In this document: positions 1-11,535 of the stretch, one piece after another | How the letters are laid out: the number at the start of each line of letters is the position of its first letter | Position numbering within the stretch: the stretch's first letter is position 1 | Assembly (NCBI GenBank): GCA_051530055.1 | Contig: CM121341.1 | Span: 18,848,001-18,912,000, forward strand | Length of the DNA: 64,000 bases | From: Neoechinorhynchus agilis | Taxonomy: Eukaryota; Acanthocephala | Direction of reading: 5' to 3' | Position numbers and translations under genes: made by a program | Notes under the pieces: generated by a model | What the model was told of the DNA's origin: nothing | The model's database searches: none | What the model saw: only the letters and a program-made list of their open reading frames with translations

Positions 1-516
1 CTTCAATTGAATTTTCATTTGCAATTTCTTCTTGGGCGTGGTCTGAAAGGATTATATTAGCTTTTAATTAAAGAATACTTTAAACTTACTTGTGGCATTT
101 GGAATTTGTTCCGTGTTTTGAAAATTTTCGTCCGGGGAGGTGTGGTCGGCGGAATTGTTTTCGGGTACAACCTCCGAATTTGACTTTTCAATTGTAACAG
201 TACGACTTTTATCGCACACTCGAATGGTATAATCAAAATTCATTTCGTCATTTAACTTTGAATTTGATATTAGATCGCATATATATTGCCTAGTGATGCT
301 TACCTCATTTTTGAAGCGAACACTGCTAAGTATTGCATTATTAAAGCGGCCTATCAATTCCAGGCACAAGTTCAAATCCGCTAAGAAATCTGATGATCGC
401 ACAAATCCGGTTCGATCGGTTGTGAGAGATTCATGTAGGATGACTCGGTAAGTGAATACATCGTTTCCGCGTGGAAGTATTAGAAAACGAGGAATATTAC
501 AGCTTTGATTGTTCAT
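1..516 (-). CDS. MNN-family gene, copy A (5' part only; gene runs off the left edge)
   Basis: I do not recognise this protein. Exon 1 is 90-516 and starts with ATG at 516. A 47-nt intron with GT...AG borders follows at 43-89, and exon 2 continues from 42 off the left edge. The same exon-intron structure recurs in six other copies in the window. Exon 1 encodes about 142 residues with no recognisable motif; the last 30 are rich in Glu, Asn and Ser. The start codon follows directly after a pyrimidine-rich stretch ending in AG, which is what a 3' splice site (cis or trans) would look like. This copy faces copy B (2048-3258) head to head. It matches 35302-35817 almost base for base. In the visible part it is unbroken. 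Confidence 0.7.
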
Positions 517-606
517 CTAAAAGAAGATTTACAATTTTTAGGAAATTTCAAATTCGCTCTAATATAGGTTTGGAATGCGATAGCGAAGCCTGATGTATCC
601 TATCGG

Positions 607-807
607 TTGATGTTAGTTAGCAATGAGTATAGTTCTAAAGAGAACTGGCTGGATTCCTTTGTTCATATGGAGGAAATGAAGCTGATTGGTCGCACTTGTT
701 CAGCATATCACGTTTCTTTTTCCATCAAACTTCAAATAACCGCAGTTGTTACATCAATCAATCGGCTTTTAAGTGGTAGACACACATCATATATTTGCAC
801 TCGGTGA
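607..807 (+). CDS. Small divergent exon upstream of MNN copy A
   Basis: An open frame of about 66 codons runs divergently from the MNN start. It is preserved in every MNN promoter region seen here (1757-1957, 35806-36108, 37059-37259, 52783-53085), with most differences leaving the protein similar. The frame ends at CTCG followed by GTGAGA, a strong 5' splice-site consensus, so it may be an internal or first exon of a transcript going the other way rather than a whole gene. In copy C and copy F the frame opens further back, to about 100 codons, and touches the MNN start. Here that extension is closed by a TAG. The first codon of the frame is TTG and an ATG follows at 610. No homology recognised. 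It could instead be conserved promoter or 5' UTR sequence that merely happens to be open. Confidence 0.35.
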   Translation: MMLVSNEYSSKENWLDSFVHMEEMKLIGRTCSAYHVSFSIKLQITAVVTSINRLLSGRHTSYICTR

Positions 808-845
808 GATCAGATTGTGGTCAATATAAAAAGGCCGCACCGAAA

Positions 846-1737
846 AATCTATTTTCTCATTGTTTCTTAACAATGGGAAAATATAGATATTTTCACAGCT
901 GTAGTTTTTATGGCACTTAATGTTCATAATAGACATTGATGGGGATAATTGATGATTACACAAACGTTTTGCTTTATGATGGGTCATTAAAAGCATTTCG
1001 TACAAATGAAATGACTTAATTTTAAAACTAATATTTATTCCACACATTTGTATATTAAGTGAAATGTTCAAAGCGAAGATTTAATGAATTGATGTAATTT
1101 GTAACTATATTCTCCATAATTTTAATTGTTGACTGTAGTGTATCATTTTTTGAATATTTCGTTCGGATTTTTAGAAGCGTTGCTTTTGTCTTGACCTTTT
1201 AAATAATTTTTTATTAAAGCCTTTTGGAACATCTTCGGGTTTAATCAATAGTTTCTTTGTAAGTTTTCGCAATTGGGAAAACTAAAAAACGAGATTCGAA
1301 AACACTTTAATAAAAAAAATTATTTTAAACGCCAAGACCTAAACAACATTTTTAATCATATACCACGGTACATCGCATATCAACTGTAGAATTTTCCTTC
1401 ACGTTGTTAATCTTTTGCCGCGAAGCCTTTCAAAAGATTAGATTGGGCATATATGCTGCCTACTGCTGAAGATGATTTTTTCTTTTTAGGAGCAAATTTT
1501 TTGTTTATGCTTAGCAATAAATATTAGTTTTAAAATTATGCCATTTCATTGGTGCGAAATGTTTTCAATGTCCTATTATAAAGCAACACGCATGTGCAAT
1601 TATCAATTATACCCATCAATGTTTATTATAAAAACTCAGTGCAATATAAACCGCAACCGTGAAAATAGCCATATTTTCTTATTTTTATAAAGAAACATGA
1701 AACTTTAAGACGATAGCTTAATCTCTTCGGCCTTTTA
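846..1737. other. Single-copy spacer of MNN palindrome 1
   Basis: About 890 bp between the inverted arms. It is AT-rich and I see no convincing gene in it; the open frame at 787-1071 on the minus strand is partly arm sequence and has no recognisable content. The same spacer is present at about 36150-37030 and, with an extra insertion of about 130 bp, at 52060-52750. It is therefore part of the mobile or duplicated unit rather than a chance gap. Confidence 0.5.
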
Positions 1738-1756
1738 TATTGACCATAATCTGATC

Positions 1757-1957
1757 TCACCGAGTGCAAATATATGATGTGTGTCTACCACTTAAAAGCT
1801 GATTGATTGATGTAACAACTGCGGTTATTTGATGTTTGATAGAAAAAGAAACGTGATATGCCGAACAAGTGTGACCAATCAGCTTCATTTCCTCCATATG
1901 AACAAAGGAATCCAGCCAGTTCTCTTTAGAACTACACTCATTGCTAACTAACGTCAA
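1757..1957 (-). CDS. Small divergent exon upstream of MNN copy B
   Basis: This is the mirror copy of the frame at 607-807, on the opposite strand and divergent from MNN copy B. It differs from it by a handful of residues. It ends with the same CG|GTGAGA donor-like sequence. The track frame opens at an ACG/ATG-poor point, so the true start is uncertain. Not recognised. Confidence 0.35.
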   Translation of the reverse strand: MTLVSNECSSKENWLDSFVHMEEMKLIGHTCSAYHVSFSIKHQITAVVTSINQLLSGRHTSYICTR

Positions 1958-2047
1958 CCGCTAGGATACACCAGACTTCGCTATCGCATTCCAAACATAT
2001 ATTAGAGCGAATTTGAAATTTCCTAAAAATTGTAAATCTTCTTTTAG

Positions 2048-3258
2048 ATGAACAATCAAAGCTGTAATATTCCTCGTTTTCTAATACTTCCACGCGGAAA
2101 CGATGTATTCACTTACCGAGTCATCCTACATGAATCTCTCACAACCGATCGAACCGGATTTGTGGGATCATCAGATTTCTTAGCGGATTTGAACTTGTGC
2201 CTGGAATTGATAGGCCGCTTTAATAATGCAATACTTAGCAGTGTTCGCTTCATAAATGAGGTTAGCATCACTAGGGAATATATAGGCGATCTAATATCAA
2301 ATTCAAAGTTAAATGACGAAATGTATTTTGATTATACCATTCGTGTGTGCGATAAAAGTCGTACTGTTACAATTGAAAAGTCAAATTCGGAGGTTGTACC
2401 CGAAAAAAATTCCGCCGACCACACTTCCCCTTACGAAAATTTTCAAAACACGGAACAAATTCCAAATGCCACAAGTAAGTTTAAAATATTCTTTAATTAA
2501 AAACTAATATAATCCTTTCAGACCACGCCCAAGAAGACATTGCAAATGAGAACCCATTTGAAGATTTGCACAGCGACCCCAGTGATGACTGGTCAGGAAT
2601 GGATAGTTTTTATGACCAAACACATCGGCCCATCCCATCAAGTGATAGCGACTACGTTGTTAGCGCTGAATCTTCCACCGCTACCGCTTGCAGTTCAAAA
2701 GATTTTTACAACAATTCAGATGGAACTTTAGAAGGAAAAATGCGGCCAGTACGAGTTCATCAAAACAAAATTGATCAAAATATTAGATTTGAAGATAGCT
2801 GGGAAAATATGATTTCTTCGTCCGAGGAATATGATGGGAAATATATTCAAGTAACCGAGATGAAGCCAGAAGAAGAAGATGACGCTGGATACCTAAGGCG
2901 AATAACGGCAGAAGGTGTACCGGAACCAGACGCTTTATCTAATATCAGAAGTCACCGGCGGGCACATATTTCGTGGATAAAGCTTATGAAAAAAAAGGAA
3001 GAGGAAGATAAGCATATCGACTGGTCCGAAGCTACGAAGGAATGCCGCGATTATGATTGGAGGATTTTTTTAAACAGCGGTGCTAATAGGAAAGTCGAAC
3101 AACTGCAGCGTTTCGACTTTGATTGGAAAATTCTTTATGGAGACTCAGATATGCAAGAAGCAGAAGAAGCAGAAGTGGAAGAAGCAGAAAAATCATTGTC
3201 AGCAAAGAATGATAAATCTGATGACAGTGAAGAATCTCCGGTGCGGAAACAACTGTGA
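2048..3258 (+). CDS. MNN-family gene, copy B (complete, two exons, 387 aa)
   Basis: Exon 1 2048-2474, intron 2475-2521 (47 nt, GTAAGT...TTTCAG), exon 2 2522-3258. The splice joins an open frame of 388 codons including the stop. The product is hydrophilic, with no signal peptide or membrane segment. Residues 1-110 are mixed and look like a folded domain. Residues 110-250 are Ser/Asp/Glu-rich and probably disordered. Residues about 260-290 hold an Arg-His-rich patch (RSHRRAHISW). There follow two related aromatic blocks, DYDWRIFLN and FDFDWKILYGD, about 20 residues apart. The tail is highly acidic (EAEEAEVEEAE). The function is unknown; the layout would suit an RNA- or protein-binding nuclear factor, but that is a guess. 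The protein is identical to that of the copy at 37350-38560, including all of exon 2. Unlike neighbouring retroelements it shows no reading-frame damage. Confidence 0.7.
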
Positions 3259-4375
3259 TTCAAATTAAATAATGGGGTGGGCGGAACGTTGCTACAAAAC
3301 CAGTAAAAATGTATAGTGTTTGTAACTTATAAGGATAAAACAAATAAATATTTGCAACTCGTATTTGAGTGCGGAAATGAGAGGATAAAGCAGTTTTGCT
3401 CATTTGTAATGTTTGTTGAAATTGTCTGTCAAATGCAAAGCATCGGAATAGAGACAAATTTATGCTGGAAGAGATAATTGCAACATATTGCTGCACACTT
3501 TCTGAAGTGAAATGTCCAGGCTCATTGCCACATTTGGCGAATTTTATTGATCTCTTGGATTTTCATTCATTTTTTTATTTGGGGCCCTGGGCACATTAAG
3601 TATCATTACTAAAAAGTACAATGAGATGAATAATGACACCAGCGACATCATTTTTAGCAAATTGTCGGGTTGCGGTCGTTGTTTGATCCGCGGTAATCAC
3701 AGAATGTTACTCGATGCGAAAATAGTTATCGTCCTGACCCACAAACTGATATAGCAACATCTAATGGCGCTAACCATAAAACAAATAAATATTTGCAACT
3801 CGTATTTGAGTACGGAAATATTTTGAACTTATTTTTATTCCTCGACACAAATATTCGGAATGATAGTGCATTTTATTGGCAATTGAGAAATTCCAAGAAT
3901 AACTCTAATAATGCCAACAACGCATAAAATCTTTGAATGATACATTTTCGTGCTTTTGCTTGATGGTCGAATGATTTTATGCACGTTGCCGGCTTCACAC
4001 GTAGGTTCGTTCATTGTTTTAGTGTTACAAATTTATGTCGGATTTTTATTTATTTCATTGTATCAAGCTATCTTAAAGTATAAATAATTATCTAAATTCG
4101 AAGAAGATTTGTCGATACCATGCGAATAAATGCAAAGATTATTAGGAACTAAAATATTTGTCAATACTGAATCGATCGAGGAACGTCATAAGCTCAGTGC
4201 GCAATCAATATTTATAATGTGCTTATTAATATTGCGGAAGGAAATATTTTGTCATTAAGACGTTTCGATTGCGGTTTTCTTATCACGAGTTAGAATCTAC
4301 AGTCTATCAATTTTTATTGACACTTCTTCGTTGGAAGTTAAACTTTCTTTTTGAGAGTTACTTTTTTTTAAAGAA
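3259..4375. repeat. 3' flank of MNN copy B ('type 1' flank) with internal direct repeats
   Basis: Non-coding. The same flank is found inverted beside copy E (18537-19334) and beside copy D (23214-23871). It contains two direct repeats of about 42 bp (3336-3378 and 3777-3819) that begin AACAAATAAATATTTG. The segment 3259-3516 is shared with all other copies. After 3516 it parts company with the 'type 2' flank seen at 38812 and 54518. The shared type 1 sequence ends near 4362, which matches 23871. Confidence 0.7.
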
Positions 4376-4394
4376 AGATAAATATTTTAACAAT

Positions 4395-5719
4395 TCAAAC
4401 AATCTGTTTGAAGCACACTCCCCACATCCCGCCAAATTCCAGCTTTTGTCTTTCCTCGACCGTCGCCATCACGCTGGCAGTATTGCCCCGTTGTACTGCC
4501 AGCGAGATATTTTGTCGAAGGAATACGCCTGCTCTTGAATCTCCGGTTGCCTCTCTCAATATCTTGGAGAGATCCTGGAGCAGAGAGAGTGCCGTGCTGC
4601 CGAGAGCTCCATACGTCTCTACCCCAAAGGGGACAAAATAGTGAGCCCTCGATAACTGAATATATTTCCGTATTTTCCTCCCTTCCGCTGTACTGGCGGC
4701 ACCACCGGCGATTTCGAGGGAGTAGGGGATGTTGCTGGCTGCGAGGGCGTTCACACACGTGGCGTCCCAGAGAAGGCATTTGCCCTCCCGCCACGGGAAG
4801 ACCGAAATTCCATCGGGCCTACGGCCGTCTAGTCGACAAAGGTGGGCGGGTTCCAGGATGTTCGGGAAGTTCGCCGTTCTCAACGCCCGAGAAATTGCGT
4901 TATTGATTTCAGAATGACGTGAGAACCTTCCTCCTGACCTTCTGCAGACGAGACCGTGTCGCCCGAAAGCATCAACCAAAGACCCACATCGACAGCGACG
5001 GGGCGTGCATATCGGGAGACCAAGTCTTAAGGATACTGCGATCCTCGTTACCTCATCAGTAAGAAGAGTTCCCACTGATGCCAGAGGAACAGCCTCCAAC
5101 CACGCCCCAGATTCTCGTGTTGAAACTGCCAACTGTCTAGCTCGGACGACCCCATCGCGAGAACCGGAAAGTAGAGAGCTGTGAGCTCTCGCGACAAGAG
5201 TTCCGTCCCAGATCGACTGTCTGAGGCCATTCACGGGAACATGGTTAGCGCCTGTCTGCTGGCACCATTCCTCAACCGCCACCACGAAATTCCGGTCAAG
5301 ACAGAACTTTTCCTTCAAAATTTTCTTCGATACTGGTAGGCTCCCCTCAAACGATCCAAGAAAGGCCGGCAAAGCAAGGTCCACTAGTGCCCGAATTCCC
5401 AATGCCCCAGATGACACAGGCAAAGAAGCTTGTCGCCACGCCCCATCCGAGAGCTGGACATTTAAAATACGCTCGAAGCAAGCCCCCACCTATCGTCCAG
5501 CTTTGCCAATCCTTTTTTGTGCTTGAAAAATGTTGCTGTGCGAACCTTGTACAATAATTTGGGGATGAAGAGCGCGTTCTTTATGAGAAACAAGGTTTCA
5601 TGAGCCGAGAGGGCGCACACCCTATCGCACAGCAACGAAAGTTTCGGTATGATATGGCCGATCTCATCTTCCACATTTGAATCGAAGACGCAACTAAGTC
5701 CTGGGGATTTTAGACTCAT
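4395..5719 (-). mobile_element. R2-like LINE, 3' part (5'-truncated), copy 1
   Basis: The main frame is 5489-4395 and a second frame lies at 5719-5462. The first encodes the end of the RT thumb region and the C-terminal nuclease of an R2-group LINE. A cysteine-histidine knuckle (CRCG...GRHGLVC) is followed by RH, LEP, RRPDG and LLWDATC, which are the R-H, PD and D motifs of the restriction-like endonuclease of R2/NeSL/CRE-type elements. The last residues (ISLAVQRGN) are shared by all copies in the window. It is truncated at the 5' side and a frameshift separates the two frames near 5470. The element normally nicks its target DNA and primes reverse transcription there. The 5' end joins a different LINE at about 5700. 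Six further copies are listed below. Confidence 0.8.
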
Positions 5720-6960
5720 ATCTATTCAAACCCCGTTAATTTCGATTATTGAGAAAGTTCTTAATAAAAAACTTATGACTTTTTTAGTTAACAAAAATCT
5801 TATCCCACCTAATTTTCATGGGTTTGTCCTGGGTAAGGTTAACTCTTTGTTAAACGAATTGCAAAGTTTTAATGATCAAACCATTGGAGCAAATAAAGTC
5901 CTTGTTCAACTAGAAATTAACAAGGCATTTGACGCGATTAATCGCACTTTTATTTATGAGGCTATGGATGGCTTAAGAATCCCTAAAAAACTTAAAAAAC
6001 TAACCCAATTTTTATTTGAATCAAAATCGTATTTTATTGGATAATTTTTTACTCGAAATATGGTGTGCCTCAAGGCTTCCCTATTTCGCCTACTCTTTTC
6101 CTTATAGGAATGATTAAAATTTTAAAACAATTAAACAAGAAATATTGTAAATATTGGGCCTATGCGGATGATTCATTTTCCTTAATTTTCAATAAAAAAA
6201 AGGGAAAAGCTTATTAATCTTATTGGAGATCTTCTTATTAACTTAGATTGCATTTTAAAGAGAGCAAATCTCGCTGTAAATAGACAAAACATTAATTATC
6301 CCCTTAACAAAGACGCCGAGTGTGAGAGCAAAACTCACTATGCTACTATGCGAAAATGATTTAACCAATGCTTGCTCTATTAAAAAACTGTTCCAAGGTC
6401 TTAGGGATTAACTTTCCGGCTAGCAACAAAAGAACGATTCTAAACTCCAACCTGGCCTCCTTTTTTATAAAAATCAAAAGACTGTGCTGGAGATTAATTA
6501 GACTTAACATTCCACATTTAAACAATCTACCTATTTTTAAAACCCTTTTGGGCGGTTCTTTCTGTTTTTTTGGCACCACCGGACCTTAGACTCACTTTTG
6601 CCAAATTTTTTTATTAAAAAAGTAAATAATATCTTTAGTGACAAAGGTAGAACCATTTGTAATAAAACTTTTAGTGTGAACGAGCGATTGGAGTCTTTCC
6701 TATGGAAGACTTTTTTAACCAAAATTTTCATGTATGATAGTGTTAATAAAGAATGTTTTATCAATGCCAGCTGGCAAGATATACGAATGGTGAATTAGAG
6801 ATGGAGCAATGATCAAGAAGTTAAGTATCTCGGATACTAAATCGATTTTAGAGGTAATCCCCAAAATGAATTCATACGATATTAAAAAAATCTTTTACAA
6901 AACAAGGACACAGAAGAAGGACAGTCATATGAGCCGTTTGTTATTCTATATTTTCGTTAT
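5700..6960 (+). mobile_element. Decayed APE-type LINE fragment, RT domain
   Basis: Fragments in several frames carry RT motifs: FHGFVLGK, LEINKAFDAIN (motif A region), YGVPQGFPISPT (motif B, about 6058) and WAYADDSFSL (motif C, about 6160). A later piece at 6598-6780 (SVNERLESFLWKTFLTKIF) matches the fragment on the minus strand at 48977-49222. Frames are broken by stops at several places, so this is a dead copy. RT motif order and the YADD box place it among the jockey/I-type LINEs. Confidence 0.7.
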
Positions 6961-7287
6961 CTATGCATTCCCATATTATTCATAATTTGTATATCCCAAA
7001 CCTTTTGTTATTTGGCCGTTACCATGCAGTCAAAATCTGGGGAGGGATATCCCGATTCTTATAAGACTGCAGAGCGTGCCGGAATATCTCGCGGAAGATA
7101 TTCCTTTTGTTATATCATTATTTTGTTACTTGATCTTGGTCTCTTCGGCTCCGAGATCAGCCAAACGGAAGAGTCAAGAATATTTGCAAGGAGAACAAGA
7201 TGGGATCACTTGGAATACAACTCTTTGTTGCTTTGAGCGAATTTGTATGCTGCGTACTTAAAATAAAAATAAACATAGTGTGGGATA

Positions 7288-7656
7288 TTATTCGGATCGG
7301 TAATTTTTGCATTCGGCCGGATTTCCCTTCCTGTTCCATATAAGTACAGTCGTGCTAATTTGCCACTCAATCGGATATCTTTCCACCTCTATCACTTTAT
7401 TGAAAAAGGCTACAAGCCACGTGGCTGGGTTCCAGCATTTAGACTTCCAAAACTCGGCAGCTATGTTGCCTTGACCTGTTGATTTGTCGCCCTTCATTGT
7501 TTTGATGGCCTGTTCAACTTCAGCTGTATCGATGCATAGAATAGGCCCGTCGATTGGTGATGCCGACTCAATTGGTGGGTGCGGAAACTCCTCGGTCGAA
7601 ATTTCCTCAAAATAGCGTATTCTTGGTTTTAAAAAGAATACAGCTAAATTGCACAT
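7288..7656 (-). mobile_element. RTE-type LINE fragment, start of RT domain
   Basis: The 122-codon frame contains EEFPHPPI, AEVEQAIKTMKGDKSTGQGNI and PAECKNYR, which is the conserved run just before RT motif A in RTE-clade elements (linker, GKATGPD-like box and the NYRPI box). Only this part is left. GPD has become GQG and no catalytic YADD follows, so it cannot be active. Confidence 0.75.
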
Positions 7657-8401
7657 CGCGATTAGATCATTAAGATCTTATCTTATATAGTTATCTTTTA
7701 AGTTCAAGCGTCATCTTATTTGAGGCTCACTACTCCTAAGTATTTTTTGCGAGGCGCTCGAAATTAATGCAGTCGTTAAAGGCATAATATTGTCTGTAAA
7801 AAGGCGGAACAAAAAGTATTGAGGAATCAGTTCGATAATTCAAGTTGCTTGTCCCTTCCAAAAGCTTTATTCAACATTATCTTCAGATATTGCATGTGAT
7901 GATGAATCCTTTTGTTCTTGTCGCATGCATAGATCTCGTCGAATACCATTGAAAGAAGGTACCACTAATACAAACGAGCTTTAACTAGCAATCTGTATAT
8001 GGGTTATAAGTATAATATGCCGATCTTTATTGAACTATTGAAGGTTATGCTTCTCACGATTCATCGGTACACTAAATGATTCGTTTCTGAATTATTCAAA
8101 TATCATCATTTGTCGGATGTCTTAATGATTGTTAATCCATTTAATGAAATCGGGATGTCGGGATCAATATTCAGTTCAGAACGGCGATCACGTTTCTTAA
8201 ATGCCTTCTGACCTTGAATTTATAACCAATCTACTTACTGCGAACAAAACTCTTCATAGAGTATGCACAGTGCACCCGTTCATAAAGAATCTAATTTTTA
8301 TCTTTTCATTTTCGAGATTAAAACCCAATCAATCACGGTCGTTAAATGATGAGGGGCACATGCGTCATCACGTTAAACCATTTTGACACTCAAATCTTTT
8401 T
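7657..8401. other. No gene seen
   Basis: AT-rich sequence. I find no frame with recognisable content and no clear repeat shared with the rest of the window. Confidence 0.4.
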
Positions 8402-9331
8402 ATGGCAGCGCTAGATGTAAAAGGGTTACCCATATTACAGGGAGTCACATCATGGCTCTCGCAGACCGGTCTGCAACAAGCTCCAACCAACGCGCACGAA
8501 CAATCTGCTTGGGATAAACCCTTAATCCTGACGGCTCACAACAAACTAAAAGGCCAGATGGACGAGATGTCTCAAGCTAGACTTGTGGCCAGTTCCTCGA
8601 ATGAGTCAGGCGCATGGTTGAACGTTTTGCCAATTGGTATTTTGGGAACTTTGCTGGACGACGAGACAGTTCGAATAGCCGTCGCTCTACGTTTAGGACT
8701 TCCAACCTGTGCCCCACACCAGTGCCGATGTGGAATAAAAGTTGACGTGCTCGGGAGACATGGACTCTACGGCAAGAGATCGAGCGGTCGTTTCCCAAGG
8801 CACGCAGAGCTCAACGCGATCATTAGCAGAGCTCTGAACTCGATACACGTTCCAACCATCCTGGAGCCCAATCACCTCTGTCGCTCGGATGGTAAGCGTC
8901 CCGACGGTATAACCGTTTTCCCTTGGAAAGAAGGGAAGAGTCTAATTTGGGACGCAACATGCGTGGACTCACTCGCCATGTCCAACCGGCAAGATGCTTT
9001 AGCGGAGACGGGAGGAGCAGCGAGTGCCGCCGAAAGGAGGAAAGCGGAGAAATACAATGAGCTGAAACAAAATTACATTTTCCTTCCTTTCGGCGAGGAG
9101 ACACAAGGGGCGCTGGGATCTTCGGCACGAAGCTTTTGTGCCGAACTCGGAAGACGACTTGCAGCAGAAACAGGGGAGCGACGCGAGAGGATTTTCCTGA
9201 TACAAAGAATAAGCCTCGCAATCCAACGAGGAAATGCGGTCAGCGTCCGGGGGGACGATTTAATCATTCAATCAATATTTCCGCGAGTATCACGGTTTTT
9301 CGATTTCGATTATCCACTTGAATACGAGTAA
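8402..9331 (+). mobile_element. R2-like LINE C-terminal nuclease, diverged subfamily
   Basis: An open frame of about 309 codons aligns along its length with the C-terminal half of the other R2-like copies. It has the knuckle (CRCG...LGRHG), RH, EPNHLCRSDGKRPDG, LIWDATCVDSL and ISLAIQRGN. Protein identity to them is clearly lower than they show among themselves, so it is an older or separate subfamily. The second cysteine pair of the knuckle is lost (GLYGK in place of GLVC). After about 9255 the frame runs into unrelated sequence. There is no RT upstream: 5'-truncated. Confidence 0.75.
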
Positions 9332-10442
9332 AACAGTATAGATCACATTAAAACGCAATTAACGTCGATGAATCGTTTTTTAACTCATGTAGCGCGCGAT
9401 TTGCATTCATAAAAGTAAACTATAATGCATTATTTGATTTAGAAGACATTAAGCGATTTTCTACCAGTTGATGTTGCCGTGCGAGTTTATAATTCTTAAT
9501 CGCTGGTCATTGTTGTCCTAAATTCGCCTTCGTATTACTTTGACGCCTAAATTTTCCGATTATGAATTTTTAAATCAAAAGTTACCAATTTGTAAATGTT
9601 CCAATGGTCGTGTACACTAGTTTCCTCTCGTGCGACGCTCCAAAATACCAATGAAAAATGCAAGGGTTCGATACCTCCGGCGTTGAAATTTTGAAATAAC
9701 CAGAATTAACCATGCAATGGTCGCAAACACGCCGTTGACTTATAATTCTGGGAAACAAGAAATTATCCACCCAGTCAAACAAAAAGGGAGGATAGTACAA
9801 TCTTCAAAGACTCGCCAATCCAGCAGCCTTTTTAAGGGAAAGACACTGATGTCCAGAGTTTCGCGCCAGCGATCTCTTAGTTGCGCTTTACAAATTATTT
9901 TTGCCGTGTAATTAACGCATTTTGCATCAATAAAGCATAAATAAAAGACACTTTTATATACGTATCCTTATTTAGTGCTTCAAGAGACGAGTTGATTTGA
10001 GGCTCAATGCGAAAAACTCCTTGTATCCTCCTTAAAGTTTTTGAATTCGGAAAACTGGCCATTTGAGCTAAGCGCATAACGTAGTTATTTCAGTTTCAAA
10101 TGAAAAATGCGCGTTTTCATGCGTGCTGAGAATGAAAAGTGGACTAAATTTGTCTCATTCCCGCGTTCAAAGCCTGAGAACATTTCAGTTGCAACCAGCA
10201 TTCATAGTCCAAAAGTGCATCGAAATAAGTGCAACAATAATGTTGCTTTTGAACTTTCTAAGACCGAACGATACGCGATTGCTCCTGGCCTTATTAGATT
10301 TTCTTAAGTTGAGCTCTACTGTATAATTATGAATTTTCGAAACAGCTAGTGTTTTCTTTAAAAAAAATGCGGGACAGTTTGAGACATAAAGGTTCATTTT
10401 GTGTCTACCGATAAGCTATTTTCACGTTGATCCAAAATTGCG
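9332..10442. other. No gene seen
   Basis: I read both strands and found only short frames without recognisable content. It may hold the promoter and 5' exons of the membrane protein that follows. Confidence 0.35.
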
Positions 10443-11240
10443 ATGTCAAAGACTGTGAAGATGTTGAAATTAAATCTAGAGCTTTTTTGCTCTAACATCT
10501 CTTTTGACATTTTTTTCACCTTGAGTAATGTAAGCAAAACAACTTTGTGTCACTTGTCTCGAACCTCCATTATACACTTTAGTAGCAAGGGTAACGGCAG
10601 AAAATCCGTCTCGTTAGATTTTATCACGTTTCTCATTGTGCTGGCCATCTACAATGTGCTCCATACGAGACGTACTCGAATCCGCATTTGGCTTTGTGAT
10701 ACTCTTAGTAGGTCTAGAAGCAGTGAGCAGAATCTCTCTTAGTCTTATTTTACTAACAACTCGATTCGTACCTGAGATTTTCAAGATTTTCTGTACATCA
10801 TCCAACGAGCTATTTGATTTGACTACTAAGCTGAACAACGTAATCGGATCTATATCACTAGTTTGTGGACTGTTGCTCATTACTGGACTGGTCTTAGGAT
10901 GGTACGCGTTTTCGAAAGCTACTCCGATCGCATAAAGCAGCGACTATTGCTAGTTCTAGAGCAGTAGTTGATGCATTACCATCTTTTTACTGCATCCCTA
11001 ATGCTTTGCTGTGCGTTCGATATGGCCACCCTTGCCACGATCTCGATCAAGACAAAATCGTATATAGAATCCGTTGATAGTAACGACAATTCGCACACAT
11101 TGGCAGCGTTCAATATCTTCCTTGGTATGGTAACAGTACTACTTCTTCTTATCCGGTTCATGAAAGTGACGATTTGTTACTTTGATTTTACACTCGATGA
11201 AGGAATGTGTCCTTCTCCGCCACCTCCTTATGTTCCATGA
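10443..11240 (+). CDS. Multi-pass membrane protein with C-terminal PPPPY motif (exon borders unresolved)
   Basis: Three overlapping frames (10443-10742, 10636-10935, 10968-11240) supply hydrophobic segments in the order expected for a four-span protein: FITFLIVLAIYNVL, FGFVILLVGLEAV...SLILLTTRF, IGSISLVCGLLLITGLVLG, LFTASLMLCC...LATISI and FNIFLGMVTVLLLLIRF. The last frame ends in a cytoplasmic-type tail with CPSPPPPYVP, which contains a PPxY motif of the kind bound by WW domains. Very short introns between frames would join them, but I could not fix the splice sites. No family recognised. Claudin-, tetraspanin- or LAPTM-like architecture are all possible. AATAAA at 11249 shortly after the stop is a plausible poly(A) signal. 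Confidence 0.45.
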
Positions 11241-11535
11241 CTAAAAATAAAGCAGGAGAGTTTGAGTTAAAGAATCGACCAATGCGATGGGGATTTCACA
11301 CTTTATACAATCTAAATCTACAAATTCAATCAGAGCAAAAAAAATACCACGACATAAATATGATTTTCCGAGTTTAAAAATTTAACACGGGGCGCGATAC
11401 GGCTAAAATGTATTTTACCCGCGCCGTTAGCCGAATTTCTTATTGACCCTTATTAGTATAGTGTTTTAATCCATGAGGTGCCCTGTTGCCATAGCGATTC
11501 AACCCCACTAAGTAATTTTTTTACGATTCGGCGAA

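Larger units (their letters stand above)
1..845. repeat. Left arm of a long inverted repeat (MNN palindrome 1)
   Basis: Positions 1-845 are, read in reverse complement, the sequence from about 1738 to beyond 2520. The arm contains MNN copy A plus its divergent exon. Only the arm's inner part is in the window. Homology between the arms stops at about 845/1738, where the shared stretch that reads TCAATATAAAA-GGCC ends, leaving about 890 bp of single-copy spacer. Confidence 0.8.

Noticed and set aside
4387-4917. Long frames on both strands over the R2-like LINE (for example 4535-4906 plus, 4794-4387 minus)
   Set aside because: They are shadows of the 4395-5489 frame in its GC-rich part; the same shadow frames recur at each R2-like copy.
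8577-9267. Several minus-strand frames
   Set aside because: Shadows of the R2-like nuclease at 8402-9331.
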